Under the pieces are notes generated by a model. The model searched no databases, was not told the origin of the DNA, and saw only the letters and a program-made list of their open reading frames with translations. Positions 1 to 7,889 of a DNA stretch of 47,306 nt are shown in pieces. The first letter of the stretch is position 1. Each line of letters opens with the position of its first letter. Source of the DNA: Lactiplantibacillus garii (GTDB taxonomy: Bacteria; Bacillota; Bacilli; Lactobacillales; Lactobacillaceae); assembly GCF_003885105.1 (NCBI RefSeq), contig NZ_QWZQ01000024.1, positions 1-47,306 of the forward strand, written 5' to 3'. The translations under genes and the position numbers were made by a program.

Positions 1-134
1 CTGTTAAATCCGAATAATTATGATTTTAAATTAGATTATGTTCAATAAAGTGCCGAAATTTCAGCTATTTTAACTGAAATTGTTTGGAAACTATCCCACT
101 ATTTTGGTGATAGCGAACAATATTGGCTGACTTT

Positions 135-161
135 TTGACAGATTTACTAATTATGTATTAA
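135..161 (+). promoter_or_regulatory. Candidate promoter of the glnQHMP operon
   Basis: A perfect -35 hexamer TTGACA (135-140) is followed by AT-rich sequence with TATTAA at 156-161 (15-bp spacer) or TTAAAC at 158-163 (17-bp spacer) as possible -10. The leader to the first gene is about 105 nt. It holds a small hairpin, TCAGTC-loop-GACTGA (233-248), just before the ribosome binding site. I see no T-box or known riboswitch in the first 271 bases and no other gene there. Confidence 0.45.
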
Positions 162-271
162 ACTAGTTAAATAGCATTAACGAAGAATAAAGATTTATTA
201 ACTTTCAGTATTAATGCAATTATTCTTGTCCGTCAGTCTGGTGACTGATAGAGAAAGCGAAGGTGACAACG

Positions 272-1012
272 ATGTCAATGATCGAATTTCACAACGTGGA
301 AAAGTACTATGGCGATTTTCACGCCCTTACGAACATTAACTTAACCATCAACGAAGGTGAAAAAGTTGTTTTGATCGGCCCCTCTGGTTCTGGTAAGAGT
401 ACTCTGATTCGAACCATTAACGGTTTGGAACGGGTCCAGTCTGGTCAGTTGTTAGTCAATGGATTTGATTTGGCGGACCGGAAGACCGATATGAATAAGA
501 TTCGTAAAAACGTCGGCATGGTGTTCCAACACTTTAACCTCTACGCGAATAAGACCGTGTTGGAAAATATTATGATTGCGCCCCGGTTGGTTTTGAAGCG
601 ACCGGAAGCTGAAAACAAAAAGCTAGCGATGGACCTGTTAGATAGTGTCGGTTTAGCTGATAAGGCGAACAATTTACCGAGCCAGCTTTCCGGGGGGCAG
701 TCGCAACGAATTGCCATCGCGCGGTCGTTGGCGATGAAGCCGAAATGTTTATTATTTGACGAACCCACCTCCGCGCTGGATCCCGAAATGATCGACGACG
801 TGTTAAACGTGATGAAGACGGTTGCGGAAGATTCCAGTATGACGATGCTGGTCGTGACGCACGAAATGGGCTTTGCCCGTGAAGTGGCCGACCGGGTGAT
901 CTTTATGGCGGACGGCCAGATTTTGGAAGACGATGCCAAGGAAACCTTCTTTGACGGTCAGCCAACTAACGAACGGGCCCGTCAGTTCTTAAGCAAGATC
1001 ATCGCACACTAA
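272..1012 (+). CDS. glnQ: Polar amino-acid ABC transporter ATP-binding protein (GlnQ-type)
   Basis: This is the nucleotide-binding subunit that powers import of a polar amino acid, probably glutamine or glutamate, from the cytoplasmic face of the membrane. From ATG 272 it has 246 residues. Walker A GPSGSGKST lies at 36-44, the Q-loop at Gln86 (VFQHFNL), the signature LSGGQ at 139-143, Walker B LLFDE at 160-164 and the switch His at 197. ATG 272 is chosen over GTG 263 because GTG 263 lies inside the Shine-Dalgarno AAGGTG (260-265), which sits 6 nt before ATG 272. The order ATPase, binding protein, permease, permease matches Bacillus subtilis glnQHMP. Substrate is inferred from family and gene order only. 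Confidence 0.93.
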   Translation: MSMIEFHNVEKYYGDFHALTNINLTINEGEKVVLIGPSGSGKSTLIRTINGLERVQSGQLLVNGFDLADRKTDMNKIRKNVGMVFQHFNLYANKTVLENIMIAPRLVLKRPEAENKKLAMDLLDSVGLADKANNLPSQLSGGQSQRIAIARSLAMKPKCLLFDEPTSALDPEMIDDVLNVMKTVAEDSSMTMLVVTHEMGFAREVADRVIFMADGQILEDDAKETFFDGQPTNERARQFLSKIIAH

Positions 1013-1030
1013 GTTAGCGGAGGACCACAT

Positions 1031-1867
1031 ATGAAAAAATTAAAACGCGTGCTTGGCGCGCTCGGAATGCTCAGCCTGCTGGCGATTGTGTTGACCGCCT
1101 GTGGGTCACGCAAGTCGCTGTCTCAGCAGGACGTGCTGCAAAACGACCGCGCGAGCAACACCATTACTTGGGGTGTTAAGGCCGATACTAAATTATTTGG
1201 GCTGATGGACGTCAAGGATAACCAGGTCAAGGGGTTTGACGTCGACATCGCCAAGGCCATCACCAAGCGGATTCTCGGGAAAAACGGCCAAGCGAAGTTT
1301 GTCCAAGTGACGAGCCAGACCCGGATCCCATTACTTAAAAACGGGAACATTGACGCCATCATTGCAACGATGACGATCACGCCCGAACGGGAAAAACAGG
1401 TCGATTTTTCGACGTCCTACTTTGACGCTGGGCAATCTTTGTTAGTGAAAAAGGGCAGCAACGTCAAGTCCGTCAAGGATCTAAATAAGACCGGGACGAA
1501 GGTCCTCGGGGTCACCGGAGCGAACTCGGTGGCTAACATTAAAAAGTACGCGCCCAAAGCCCGGGTATTGGAATTATCCGACTACGCCCAGGCCATGACC
1601 GCCCTAAAATCCGGGCAGGGGGTCGCGTTAACGACCGATAACGGGATCTTATACGGGATGGCTTCCCAAAATCCCGGTTACAAAGTGGTTGGCGGGGCCT
1701 TTACGAAGGAACCGTACGGAATTGCAATCAATAAGGGCCAGGGGGCTTTCAAAAAGGAAGTTAACCAGGCTCTCAAAGAAATCGAAGCCGATGGGACCTA
1801 TAACCGCATCTTAAAGAAGTGGTTTGGTAACGTGGCCGGCTTCAACTATAAGGAGGCGGCGCGCTAA
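1031..1867 (+). CDS. glnH: Amino-acid ABC transporter substrate-binding lipoprotein
   Basis: This is the extracellular receptor of the importer. The N-terminus is a lipoprotein signal peptide with lipobox LTAC, so Cys24 would be lipidated and anchor the protein to the outer membrane face. The rest is a family 3 periplasmic-binding fold: a KGFDVDIAKAI-type motif near residue 68 and MTITPEREKQVDFS near residue 113, both typical of glutamine/glutamate/polar amino-acid binders. A GGAGG at 1019-1023 precedes ATG by 7 nt, and the gene starts 18 nt after glnQ. Its stop codon overlaps the start of the first permease gene by 1 nt, which supports co-translation. Length 278 aa is normal. Confidence 0.92.
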   Translation: MKKLKRVLGALGMLSLLAIVLTACGSRKSLSQQDVLQNDRASNTITWGVKADTKLFGLMDVKDNQVKGFDVDIAKAITKRILGKNGQAKFVQVTSQTRIPLLKNGNIDAIIATMTITPEREKQVDFSTSYFDAGQSLLVKKGSNVKSVKDLNKTGTKVLGVTGANSVANIKKYAPKARVLELSDYAQAMTALKSGQGVALTTDNGILYGMASQNPGYKVVGGAFTKEPYGIAINKGQGAFKKEVNQALKEIEADGTYNRILKKWFGNVAGFNYKEAAR

Positions 1868-2508
1868 TGGTCTACATCTTAACGCATTACTGGTCCGAGT
1901 TGGTGCAGGGACTCGGTTACACGTTGTTATCCAGCGTGATCGCGCTGGTCTTCAGTACGATTATCGGAACGATGTTTGCGATTTTTGAAGTGCTGCCTAA
2001 TAAGGCCATGCGCGTCATCGGTCGAATTTACATTGAACTGTTCCGTAACATCCCGTTACTGGTGATCGCAATGTTTTTCTACGTGATCATTCCGCTGTAC
2101 GTGGCGAAGATCGATGGTTTTACGGCCGGGACGATTGGGTTGACGATCTACACGTCGTCATTTATCGCTGAAACCGTCCGGGCCGGCATTCAATCGGTCG
2201 ACCCCGGCCAAATGGAGGGGGCCCGTGCTAACGGAATGACGTACTGGCAAGCCATGAGTAAGATCGTGTTGCCCCAGGCGTTTAAAATCATCATCCCGCC
2301 GCTGGGCAACCAGTTCATTAATTTAGTCAAAAACTCGTCGGTGCTCGCCTTCGTGGCCGGTTTTGATCTAATGTATCAGGCCAACTCGATTGCGTCGCTG
2401 TCCCTCGATACCATTAACAGTTACATGGTCGTCGGGTGCTTTTACCTCGTGATCACGCTGCCGCTGAGTTATTACATGCGGCACCTTGAAAAACGGCTCG
2501 CAAACTAA
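1867..2508 (+). CDS. glnM: Amino-acid ABC transporter permease, first subunit
   Basis: This is an integral membrane subunit (213 aa) of the HisMQ/GlnP permease class, with about five hydrophobic helices. The conserved cytoplasmic EAA loop that docks to the ATPase is seen around residues 116-145 (GQMEGARANGMTYWQAMSKIVLPQA in outline: GARANGMT then a conserved P). The ATG overlaps the last base of the glnH stop codon, so translation is probably coupled. It pairs with the second permease 13 nt downstream to form the transmembrane channel. The glnM name follows the glnQHMP gene order and is less certain than the family call. Confidence 0.9.
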   Translation: MVYILTHYWSELVQGLGYTLLSSVIALVFSTIIGTMFAIFEVLPNKAMRVIGRIYIELFRNIPLLVIAMFFYVIIPLYVAKIDGFTAGTIGLTIYTSSFIAETVRAGIQSVDPGQMEGARANGMTYWQAMSKIVLPQAFKIIIPPLGNQFINLVKNSSVLAFVAGFDLMYQANSIASLSLDTINSYMVVGCFYLVITLPLSYYMRHLEKRLAN

Positions 2509-2521
2509 GGGGGCATTCAGC

Positions 2522-3175
2522 ATGCAAAATTTTATTCAAGCCTATTCATGGGTTAACATCCGCTTTCTGCTCGAAGGTCTCTGGGTGACCGTGGAAGTTT
2601 CCGTGGTTTCCATTATCGCCAGCTTTATTATCGGGTCGGTTCTCGGGGTGTTACGCTACGTTAAAATTAAGTACTTATCCGCCGTGGTTGGTTTCGTGGT
2701 CGACATTGTCCGGAACTTGCCGCTGATTTTAATTATCTTCTTCACGTACTTCGGGTTACCACACCTCGGTTTTAAACCGGGGATCCTGTTCGCGACAATT
2801 CTAGCAATGACGATCTTTGAATCGGCGATGCTCGCCGAGATCGTGCGTTCCGGGATCTTAGCCGTGGACTACGGTCAAATGGAAGGGGCCCGGGCTAACG
2901 GAATGACGTACGTCCAAGCGCTCTGGCACATTATTTTTCCACAGGCCATTAAAAAGACCATTCCCACGATCGTGAGTCAGTTCATTTCACTGATCAAGGA
3001 TACGTCGCTGGCAACCATCATCGTGTTACCGGAGTTGTTAAACCACGCGCAAATTATTTACGGTCAAAATTCGGCCTACATCATTCCGATGTTTATCATG
3101 GTCGCCTTGATGTACTTTATTATTTGTTACGCCTTATCCGTGCTATCACGAATTTTGGATAAGAAGCTGGCCTAA
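2522..3175 (+). CDS. glnP: Amino-acid ABC transporter permease, second subunit
   Basis: This is the second membrane subunit (217 aa from ATG 2522), paralogous to the preceding gene. It carries the same EAA-loop pattern (GQMEGARANGMTYVQAL) at about residues 118-134, followed by a conserved proline (FPQA) and several membrane-spanning helices. The frame extends upstream to 2486, but that part overlaps the end of the previous gene. ATG 2522 is preceded by AAGGGGG (2507-2513) at 8 nt and is the better start. It is the last gene of the operon; a strong hairpin terminator follows 27 nt later. Confidence 0.9.
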   Translation: MQNFIQAYSWVNIRFLLEGLWVTVEVSVVSIIASFIIGSVLGVLRYVKIKYLSAVVGFVVDIVRNLPLILIIFFTYFGLPHLGFKPGILFATILAMTIFESAMLAEIVRSGILAVDYGQMEGARANGMTYVQALWHIIFPQAIKKTIPTIVSQFISLIKDTSLATIIVLPELLNHAQIIYGQNSAYIIPMFIMVALMYFIICYALSVLSRILDKKLA

Positions 3176-3202
3176 ACGGTGCCAGTAAAATTTAAGCTTG
3201 TG

Positions 3203-3246
3203 AAGCTGACCTCGAGGGTGAACGTCCTGGGGGTCAGCTTTCTTTT
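3203..3246 (+). terminator. Rho-independent terminator of glnQHMP
   Basis: A 9-bp perfect stem AAGCTGACC (3203-3211) pairs with GGTCAGCTT (3232-3240) and is followed by a T-rich tract (TTTCTTTT). Confidence 0.85.
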
Positions 3247-3337
3247 GGTGTGATCAAGTTCATTGTGAAAAAATGTCCAAAATAATGATTACGTAGCACA
3301 ATTGTTGACGGAACTTAAGTAAATTTAGTTGTACCAA

Positions 3338-3351
3338 TGGTAGCGCTTTCT
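3338..3351 (+). promoter_or_regulatory. Candidate cre site (CcpA) upstream of the FNT channel
   Basis: TGGTAGCGCTTTCT matches the catabolite-responsive element pattern (TG-N-N-A-N-CG-N4-C-W) closely. It lies about 63 bp upstream of a TATAAT (3414-3419), which is a position used for CcpA activation or upstream repression. The direction of the effect cannot be told. Confidence 0.5.
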
Positions 3352-3413
3352 TATCTTAAGAGCCAATTCTTAATAATCGTTAATTTGTTAAGAAAATAAA
3401 GTGAAATATCCCG

Positions 3414-3419
3414 TATAAT
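3414..3419 (+). promoter_or_regulatory. -10 element before the FNT gene
   Basis: TATAAT at 3414-3419 lies 27 nt before the Shine-Dalgarno of the FNT gene. No good -35 sits at 17 bp; TTGTTA at 3385-3390 is too far (23 bp). The missing -35 would fit a promoter that needs an activator. Confidence 0.45.
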
Positions 3420-3461
3420 AACCGTAATAATGAGATTTCAGTCTCAAAGGAGGCGGACGTT

Positions 3462-4226
3462 GTGTTTAGTTCGGATGAAGTGATCACACAGGCAATTGAT
3501 AAGGGGCAAGCGAAGGTCAAGTTGGCGTTGGGGGCTAAGTTGATTTTAGGCTTTTTTGGTGGCGCGCTGATTGCGCTGGGGTTCCTGGCGGACGTGCGGG
3601 TCGTGGCGATGGTACCCAAAGCGTGGGCGAGTTTTGCCCCGGTACTGGGGGCCGGGGTATTCCCGTTAGGACTGATCGTCATTTTACTGATGGGTGGGGA
3701 ACTGGTCACCGGTAACATGATGGTGGTCAGCTTAGCCGCTTACGATCGCCGAGTCGGCTGGGGCGCGTTCTGGCTAAATCTGCTAGAGATCACCATTATG
3801 AACTTTATCGGCGCGGCCTGCGTCGCCTTCTTTTTGGGACACGTGACCGGGTTGACCCACGCCGAACCAGTTCGTGCGACCGTGATTGCCATGGCTCAGT
3901 CAAAAATTACCATGCCGTTTGGCGCGAGCGTGGTTTCAGGCGTGGGCTGTAACTGGCTGGTCGGAATCGCGGTCTGGTTAGCGATGGCGGCTAAGGACGG
4001 TGCTGGTAAAATGTTGGGGATTTGGTTACCAATCATGGCCTTCGTCGCGATCGGGTTCCAACATAGCATTGCCAACTGTTTTTTGATTCCGGCGGCCATT
4101 TTTGAGGGCGGGGCCACCTGGGGACAATTTTTGACCAACCTGTTACCCGTCTATTTAGGCAATATTATTGGGGGCGCCGGCCTGGTTGGTGGGCTGTATT
4201 ACTTAGGATTACGCAAACTTCGTTAG
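3462..4226 (+). CDS. Formate/nitrite transporter (FNT) family channel
   Basis: This is a 254-aa integral membrane protein of the FNT family, pentameric channels that move small monovalent anions such as formate, nitrite or lactate. Visible family marks are six hydrophobic segments, a GGELVTGNMM motif near residues 86-95 and a GVGCNWLVGIAVW motif near 160-172. In an anaerobic lactic acid bacterium, formate is the likeliest cargo, but that is inference. The GTG start is chosen because AAAGGAGGCG (3446-3455) precedes it at normal spacing. A cre-like box lies upstream. Only 36 nt separate it from the GGDEF-like gene, with no terminator between, so read-through into the exopolysaccharide operon is likely. 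Confidence 0.88.
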   Translation: MFSSDEVITQAIDKGQAKVKLALGAKLILGFFGGALIALGFLADVRVVAMVPKAWASFAPVLGAGVFPLGLIVILLMGGELVTGNMMVVSLAAYDRRVGWGAFWLNLLEITIMNFIGAACVAFFLGHVTGLTHAEPVRATVIAMAQSKITMPFGASVVSGVGCNWLVGIAVWLAMAAKDGAGKMLGIWLPIMAFVAIGFQHSIANCFLIPAAIFEGGATWGQFLTNLLPVYLGNIIGGAGLVGGLYYLGLRKLR

Positions 4227-4262
4227 GAAAGTTTATCAAGCACTATGGGGGAATTTAAGGAA

Positions 4263-5129
4263 ATGAAACGAAAATCGATCGATAACGTCGTCTTTATGGG
4301 GATGCTACTGATTTTGGCGTACCAGTACACTTTGTTGTATTTAAGCGTCATTGACGGGTCGTGGGTCAGCTTCGCCATCGTAGCGGCAACCTTTGGACTG
4401 GGGTTGCTAATGGGCCGTACGACTTACATTATTTTGGGCGGGGTGCTGTCATTTGTCAGCATGAGCATTGGCGGATTAATGTTTGCCATGCCGTACACCC
4501 GGGGGATGTACTTGTGGGGGTGCGTGGCGCTGATGACCATTACGCCACTGACGACCTACTTAATGTATTTGCTGGACCACCGGTTATTAAAACGCAAAGC
4601 GTTGGCGGAAACGTTACGCGATTTGCAACGGGCTAAGCCCGATTTGGAACCGGTGACCGGGGCCTTTAATAAAAACGCCCTGAACCGTGCCATTGACCGG
4701 GAACTAAAGCTCGTGTTTTACCACGAAAAAAATTATCAATTTACGTTAACGCTAATTAAAATTGACTTTTTGGAAAACATCGTTAACTTTTTGGGAAGCC
4801 AGCGGTTTAACGCGCTGCTTAAAACGACCGCGGAACAGCTAACGGAACTCGTGTATACCGAAGATCAGCTGTACTATTTGGGGGCGGGGAAATTTGTCAT
4901 CCTGTCCCCGATGCTGGAGCACGGCAACGCGCCGAGCATGCGCCAAAAACTGAAACGCCACGTGGACCAGGTGGCGGCAGCGTTTGAACTTGAACCCAGC
5001 GCCTTAGTTCTGCGAACGGGTCAGGTGACCTATTCCACCCAGAACATGGTTCGTGATAGTAGTATTGACGCGGTACTTGCGCAGTTAGAGCGCAGTGCGG
5101 AAACTGACATTGTCAGGGAATATTTATAG
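4263..5129 (+). CDS. Membrane protein with a degenerate GGDEF domain
   Basis: About 288 aa. The first ~110 residues hold four hydrophobic helices. The rest has the fold pattern of a diguanylate cyclase domain: a D-x-TG-type start (LEPVTGAFNKNALNRAI) and a hydrophobic LTLIKIDFLENI strand. In place of GGDEF it reads GAGKF (in LYYLGAGKFVIL), so the metal- and GTP-binding residues are gone. The inhibitory-site motif RxxD is also altered, to YTED. It is therefore unlikely to make c-di-GMP, and classical I-site binding is doubtful; a regulatory or scaffold role for the synthase downstream is more plausible. ATG 4263 is preferred because GGGGGA at 4247-4252 precedes it; ATG 4245 has no well-placed Shine-Dalgarno. 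It is the first gene of the exopolysaccharide operon. Confidence 0.75.
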   Translation: MKRKSIDNVVFMGMLLILAYQYTLLYLSVIDGSWVSFAIVAATFGLGLLMGRTTYIILGGVLSFVSMSIGGLMFAMPYTRGMYLWGCVALMTITPLTTYLMYLLDHRLLKRKALAETLRDLQRAKPDLEPVTGAFNKNALNRAIDRELKLVFYHEKNYQFTLTLIKIDFLENIVNFLGSQRFNALLKTTAEQLTELVYTEDQLYYLGAGKFVILSPMLEHGNAPSMRQKLKRHVDQVAAAFELEPSALVLRTGQVTYSTQNMVRDSSIDAVLAQLERSAETDIVREYL

Positions 5130-5143
5130 GAGTGAAACAACAA

Positions 5144-5296
5144 ATGCATTTGGGGAGCTTTGCTTGGGTCCTGCCGGTCAGCGTGACGGTCACGGCCGTT
5201 TTAGGATTGACCGTATTAGGACTAGGAATTTGCTGGTGGCGAATCTTTAAACTGACCGTTCGACGGTTTAACACGGAGGAACGCCGCCGTGATTAA
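5144..5296 (+). CDS. Small membrane protein of the exopolysaccharide operon (50 aa)
   Basis: This ORF encodes 50 residues: a short N-terminus, one hydrophobic helix of about 22 residues (roughly 8-30), then a WWRIF interface and a strongly basic tail ending RRRD. The charge pattern predicts N-out/C-in topology. AGGAGTG (5128-5134) sits 9 nt before the ATG. The gene starts 14 nt after the GGDEF-like gene and its end overlaps the GTG start of the glycosyltransferase by 8 nt. This makes coupled translation likely and argues that it is a real gene. I do not recognise a family. By position it could be a small accessory subunit of the polysaccharide synthase. Confidence 0.65.
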   Translation: MHLGSFAWVLPVSVTVTAVLGLTVLGLGICWWRIFKLTVRRFNTEERRRD

Positions 5297-6587
5297 TACG
5301 TTATATGTAATTGCCATTATCACGATTTGGTTATCTGTGGGGGTGACCGTCGTGACGTTGATCGGTGGCGTAAAGTTTATTTTAAAGCAGCTAAAGACGC
5401 CCGTACCGGTGACGTTACCACCACTAGCGCGGACACCGCGGGTCACGGTGGTGGTGCCGGCGCATAACGAGGCCTTAGTTATTCAAGCCACGGTCCGAGC
5501 GATTCTTAACTTAAACTACCCGGCCGACCAGTTGGAGATCCTGGTTTACGCGGACAATTGTCAGGATCAGACCGCGGCACGGGTGCGACAATTAAAGGCG
5601 GAACCCGAGTTTCGCAACCGGGACCTGCGGGTGATCGAACGGAGCGGGTCCGGTGGCAAGGCCGGGGTGCTAAACGACGCGTTAGCACTCGCTAGTGGGG
5701 AGTACCTGTGCGTGTACGACGCCGATGCCGCGCCGGAAGCCAACGCACTGTACTTCTTGGTCCAAAAGGTTTTGGAAGATCCGCAGCGCTACGCGGCCGC
5801 CTTTGGCCGTAACAAGACGCGGAATTACCAGCAGAATTTTTTAACCCGCTGTATCCACTTGGAAATCGTGAATACGCAACGGATCCAGCACACCGGGATG
5901 TGGCAGTTATTTAAGATTGGCCGGATTCCCGGGACCAATTTTATCATTAATAAACAGGTGGTCGTGGACTTAGGGGGCTGGAATGACGGGGCCCTGACCG
6001 AAGACACCGCGTTATCTTTCCGGTTGATGCGGGCGGGCAAGCTGATTGCGTTAGCTCACCAGGCCGAAGCGTTTCAGCAGGAACCGGAAACGCTGTTTGC
6101 GTATTATCATCAGCGTAAACGCTGGGCCCGCGGCAATTACGAAGTGATTTTTAATAACGTCAAACATTTATTTGACCGAACACCGTGGCGGGTCAAGCTG
6201 GAGATCTTGTACTACCTGTGCGTGTACTTCTGGTTTAGCGTGGCGATCATTGTGTCCAACGCGCTGTTTATTCTTAACAGTACGTTGGCCGGCTTTCAAC
6301 TCGTTTTACCCCGGGTACACCCGCTGGTTTCACTGGGCACGCCCTTAGCGGTGCTGTTCATGATCAACTGGTTGTTAATGTTTTACCTGTACCTGCTCCA
6401 AATGAACATTGCTCTGGCTAGCGACTATGGCCAGGCAACGGTAACAAACTTCGTTTACTCGGTCGTCGCCTACTTTACGTACGCCCAGCTCTTCATCATT
6501 GTGTCCGTCGTGGCCCTTTTTGATATGTTGCGGGACAAGCTGACCGGTAAACGACAGACGAAGTGGTATAAGACGGCGCGCTTTTAA
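5289..6587 (+). CDS. Processive family 2 glycosyltransferase (polysaccharide synthase)
   Basis: This is a 432-aa membrane glycosyltransferase that probably polymerises and exports a beta-linked polysaccharide from a nucleotide-sugar donor. One N-terminal helix (1-30) precedes a GT-A domain. The domain carries the family's catalytic signature: D89 (YADN), DAD at 144-146, TED at 237-239 and QRKRW at 275-279, the set seen in BcsA, IcaA and hyaluronan synthases. Three or four helices follow (about 305-415). There is no PilZ domain, so c-di-GMP could not act directly on this subunit in the BcsA manner. The start is GTG 5289, overlapping the 50-aa gene, with CGGAGGA upstream. The GH8 gene follows after 15 nt. 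The product sugar cannot be told. Confidence 0.85.
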   Translation: MINTLYVIAIITIWLSVGVTVVTLIGGVKFILKQLKTPVPVTLPPLARTPRVTVVVPAHNEALVIQATVRAILNLNYPADQLEILVYADNCQDQTAARVRQLKAEPEFRNRDLRVIERSGSGGKAGVLNDALALASGEYLCVYDADAAPEANALYFLVQKVLEDPQRYAAAFGRNKTRNYQQNFLTRCIHLEIVNTQRIQHTGMWQLFKIGRIPGTNFIINKQVVVDLGGWNDGALTEDTALSFRLMRAGKLIALAHQAEAFQQEPETLFAYYHQRKRWARGNYEVIFNNVKHLFDRTPWRVKLEILYYLCVYFWFSVAIIVSNALFILNSTLAGFQLVLPRVHPLVSLGTPLAVLFMINWLLMFYLYLLQMNIALASDYGQATVTNFVYSVVAYFTYAQLFIIVSVVALFDMLRDKLTGKRQTKWYKTARF

Positions 6588-6602
6588 TGGGGGAAAAACG
6601 AG

Positions 6603-7799
6603 TTGAAAAAACATTGGCAATGGTTGCTTGGCGGCCTGATCATCTTGATTACTTTTACAATTGGCACGGTTATTTTTTTGACTCAGCGCCCAACGGCAAC
6701 AACTACGGTGAATAAGGCCATGGTGGCCCGCCACTACCGGGTGTGGCAAAGAATGTATCTCCGCGGTGACCGGCGCGCGAAGTTTGTCGTGACCAGTGAC
6801 CACGAAGAGCACACCCAAACCTTATCCGAAGCACAGGGTTACGGCATGTTGATTGCGGTCCTGGCCGCGCAACAGGGGCTGGGCAAGCAAAAAACGTTTG
6901 ATCAGTTAACACGGTACTATTTGGATCACCGGTTGGGAGCGGACAACCCGCTAATGGCGTGGCGACAACGGGAAAACCGGGACGGGCGAATGGTCAGTAC
7001 CGGTTCCGAAAAGTCGAGCGCGACGGACGGGGATTTAGACATCGCCTACGCTTTGATCTTAGCCGACGAACAGTGGGGGAGTGGCGGTAAGCTGAACTAT
7101 GGTCAACTGGCACGAACTCTGATTGCGGCAATTGCTCAACGGGAAATCAACCCGGTGACGAGACTGCCCCGGGTCGGGGACTGGGCGACCGACGCGCAGA
7201 CTAACGACCTGGTCCGTTCTTCGGACCTGATCACCGCCTACTACCGTAAGTTTGCTCGCTACACCCGGGATGGTAGTTGGACGCAGGTGGCCCAAAACAG
7301 TCAGGCCGTGTTAAAGGGCTTGAGTGGTCAGCACCAGACCGGCTTAATGGCTGATTTTGTGACCGTTCGGGGTGGTGACCTTCAGCTGGGAACCGTTAAA
7401 CCTAAACAGGTCGATTCGGAATATGACGACCGTTACGGGTTTAACGCCTGTCGGGTCCCGTGGCGGGTTGCGTATGATTACCAGTTGAACCACAGTAAGG
7501 TCAGTTACGACGTCGTGACGAAGATGTTGGGCTTCTTTAAACACTGCAAGCGGCAGGGGACCGTTCATAGTTTGGCCGGCAAACCCTTAGAAAAGTACAA
7601 TAGTGCGGCGTTCACCACGCCGATCGCGTACGCCGCGGAAGTGGTGGGCAACAAGCAGCTTAGCCAGCGGTACGCGCCGGAGCTCAACGGCAGTCTACTG
7701 AAGCAGGGGTACTACCCGGCTACCATCCACATGGTGACACTGTTGACCAGTGGGACGATCAGCCACGCTAAGACTCAGAGCACGGGCTGGTTCCGTTAG
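6603..7799 (+). CDS. Glycoside hydrolase family 8 protein, membrane-anchored
   Basis: This is a 398-aa glycanase of family GH8, the family of BcsZ/endoglucanases that trim nascent polysaccharides. An N-terminal helix (about residues 7-28), without a clear cleavage site, would anchor it on the outer face of the membrane. The GH8 marks are SEAQGYGM at 75-82, with the probable proton donor Glu76, and ATDGDLDIAYALILAD at 140-155, with the conserved aspartates. The start is TTG 6603, with GGGGG (6589-6593) at 9 nt. It follows the synthase by 15 nt and closes the operon. By analogy with cellulose operons it would edit or release the polymer; the linkage it cuts is not known. Confidence 0.85.
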   Translation: MKKHWQWLLGGLIILITFTIGTVIFLTQRPTATTTVNKAMVARHYRVWQRMYLRGDRRAKFVVTSDHEEHTQTLSEAQGYGMLIAVLAAQQGLGKQKTFDQLTRYYLDHRLGADNPLMAWRQRENRDGRMVSTGSEKSSATDGDLDIAYALILADEQWGSGGKLNYGQLARTLIAAIAQREINPVTRLPRVGDWATDAQTNDLVRSSDLITAYYRKFARYTRDGSWTQVAQNSQAVLKGLSGQHQTGLMADFVTVRGGDLQLGTVKPKQVDSEYDDRYGFNACRVPWRVAYDYQLNHSKVSYDVVTKMLGFFKHCKRQGTVHSLAGKPLEKYNSAAFTTPIAYAAEVVGNKQLSQRYAPELNGSLLKQGYYPATIHMVTLLTSGTISHAKTQSTGWFR

Positions 7800-7813
7800 T
7801 TCAATTAGTCATG

Positions 7814-7873
7814 AAAATAGCGTTCCGGTTAACGCCTTCCATCCGTTGGAAGGGTTGACCGGAACGCTATTTT
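7814..7873. terminator. Bidirectional terminator between the EPS operon and the APC permease
   Basis: A long near-perfect hairpin starts AAAATAGCGTTCCGG and ends CCGGAACGCTATTTT, with an inner CTTCCA/TGGAAG stem. A and T runs flank both sides, so it can serve both convergent genes. Confidence 0.85.
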
Positions 7874-7889
7874 AGTGGTTGATTTTAAT

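Noticed and set aside
1-271. T-box or amino-acid riboswitch before glnQHMP
   Set aside because: No T-box sequence or conserved aptamer pattern is visible; only a 6-bp hairpin near the start.
4263-5129. Active diguanylate cyclase
   Set aside because: GGDEF is replaced by GAGKF, which removes the metal- and GTP-binding residues.
6375-6818. 147-codon minus-strand frame across the GT2-GH8 junction
   Set aside because: It overlaps two well-supported genes, and its composition is that of a shadow frame.
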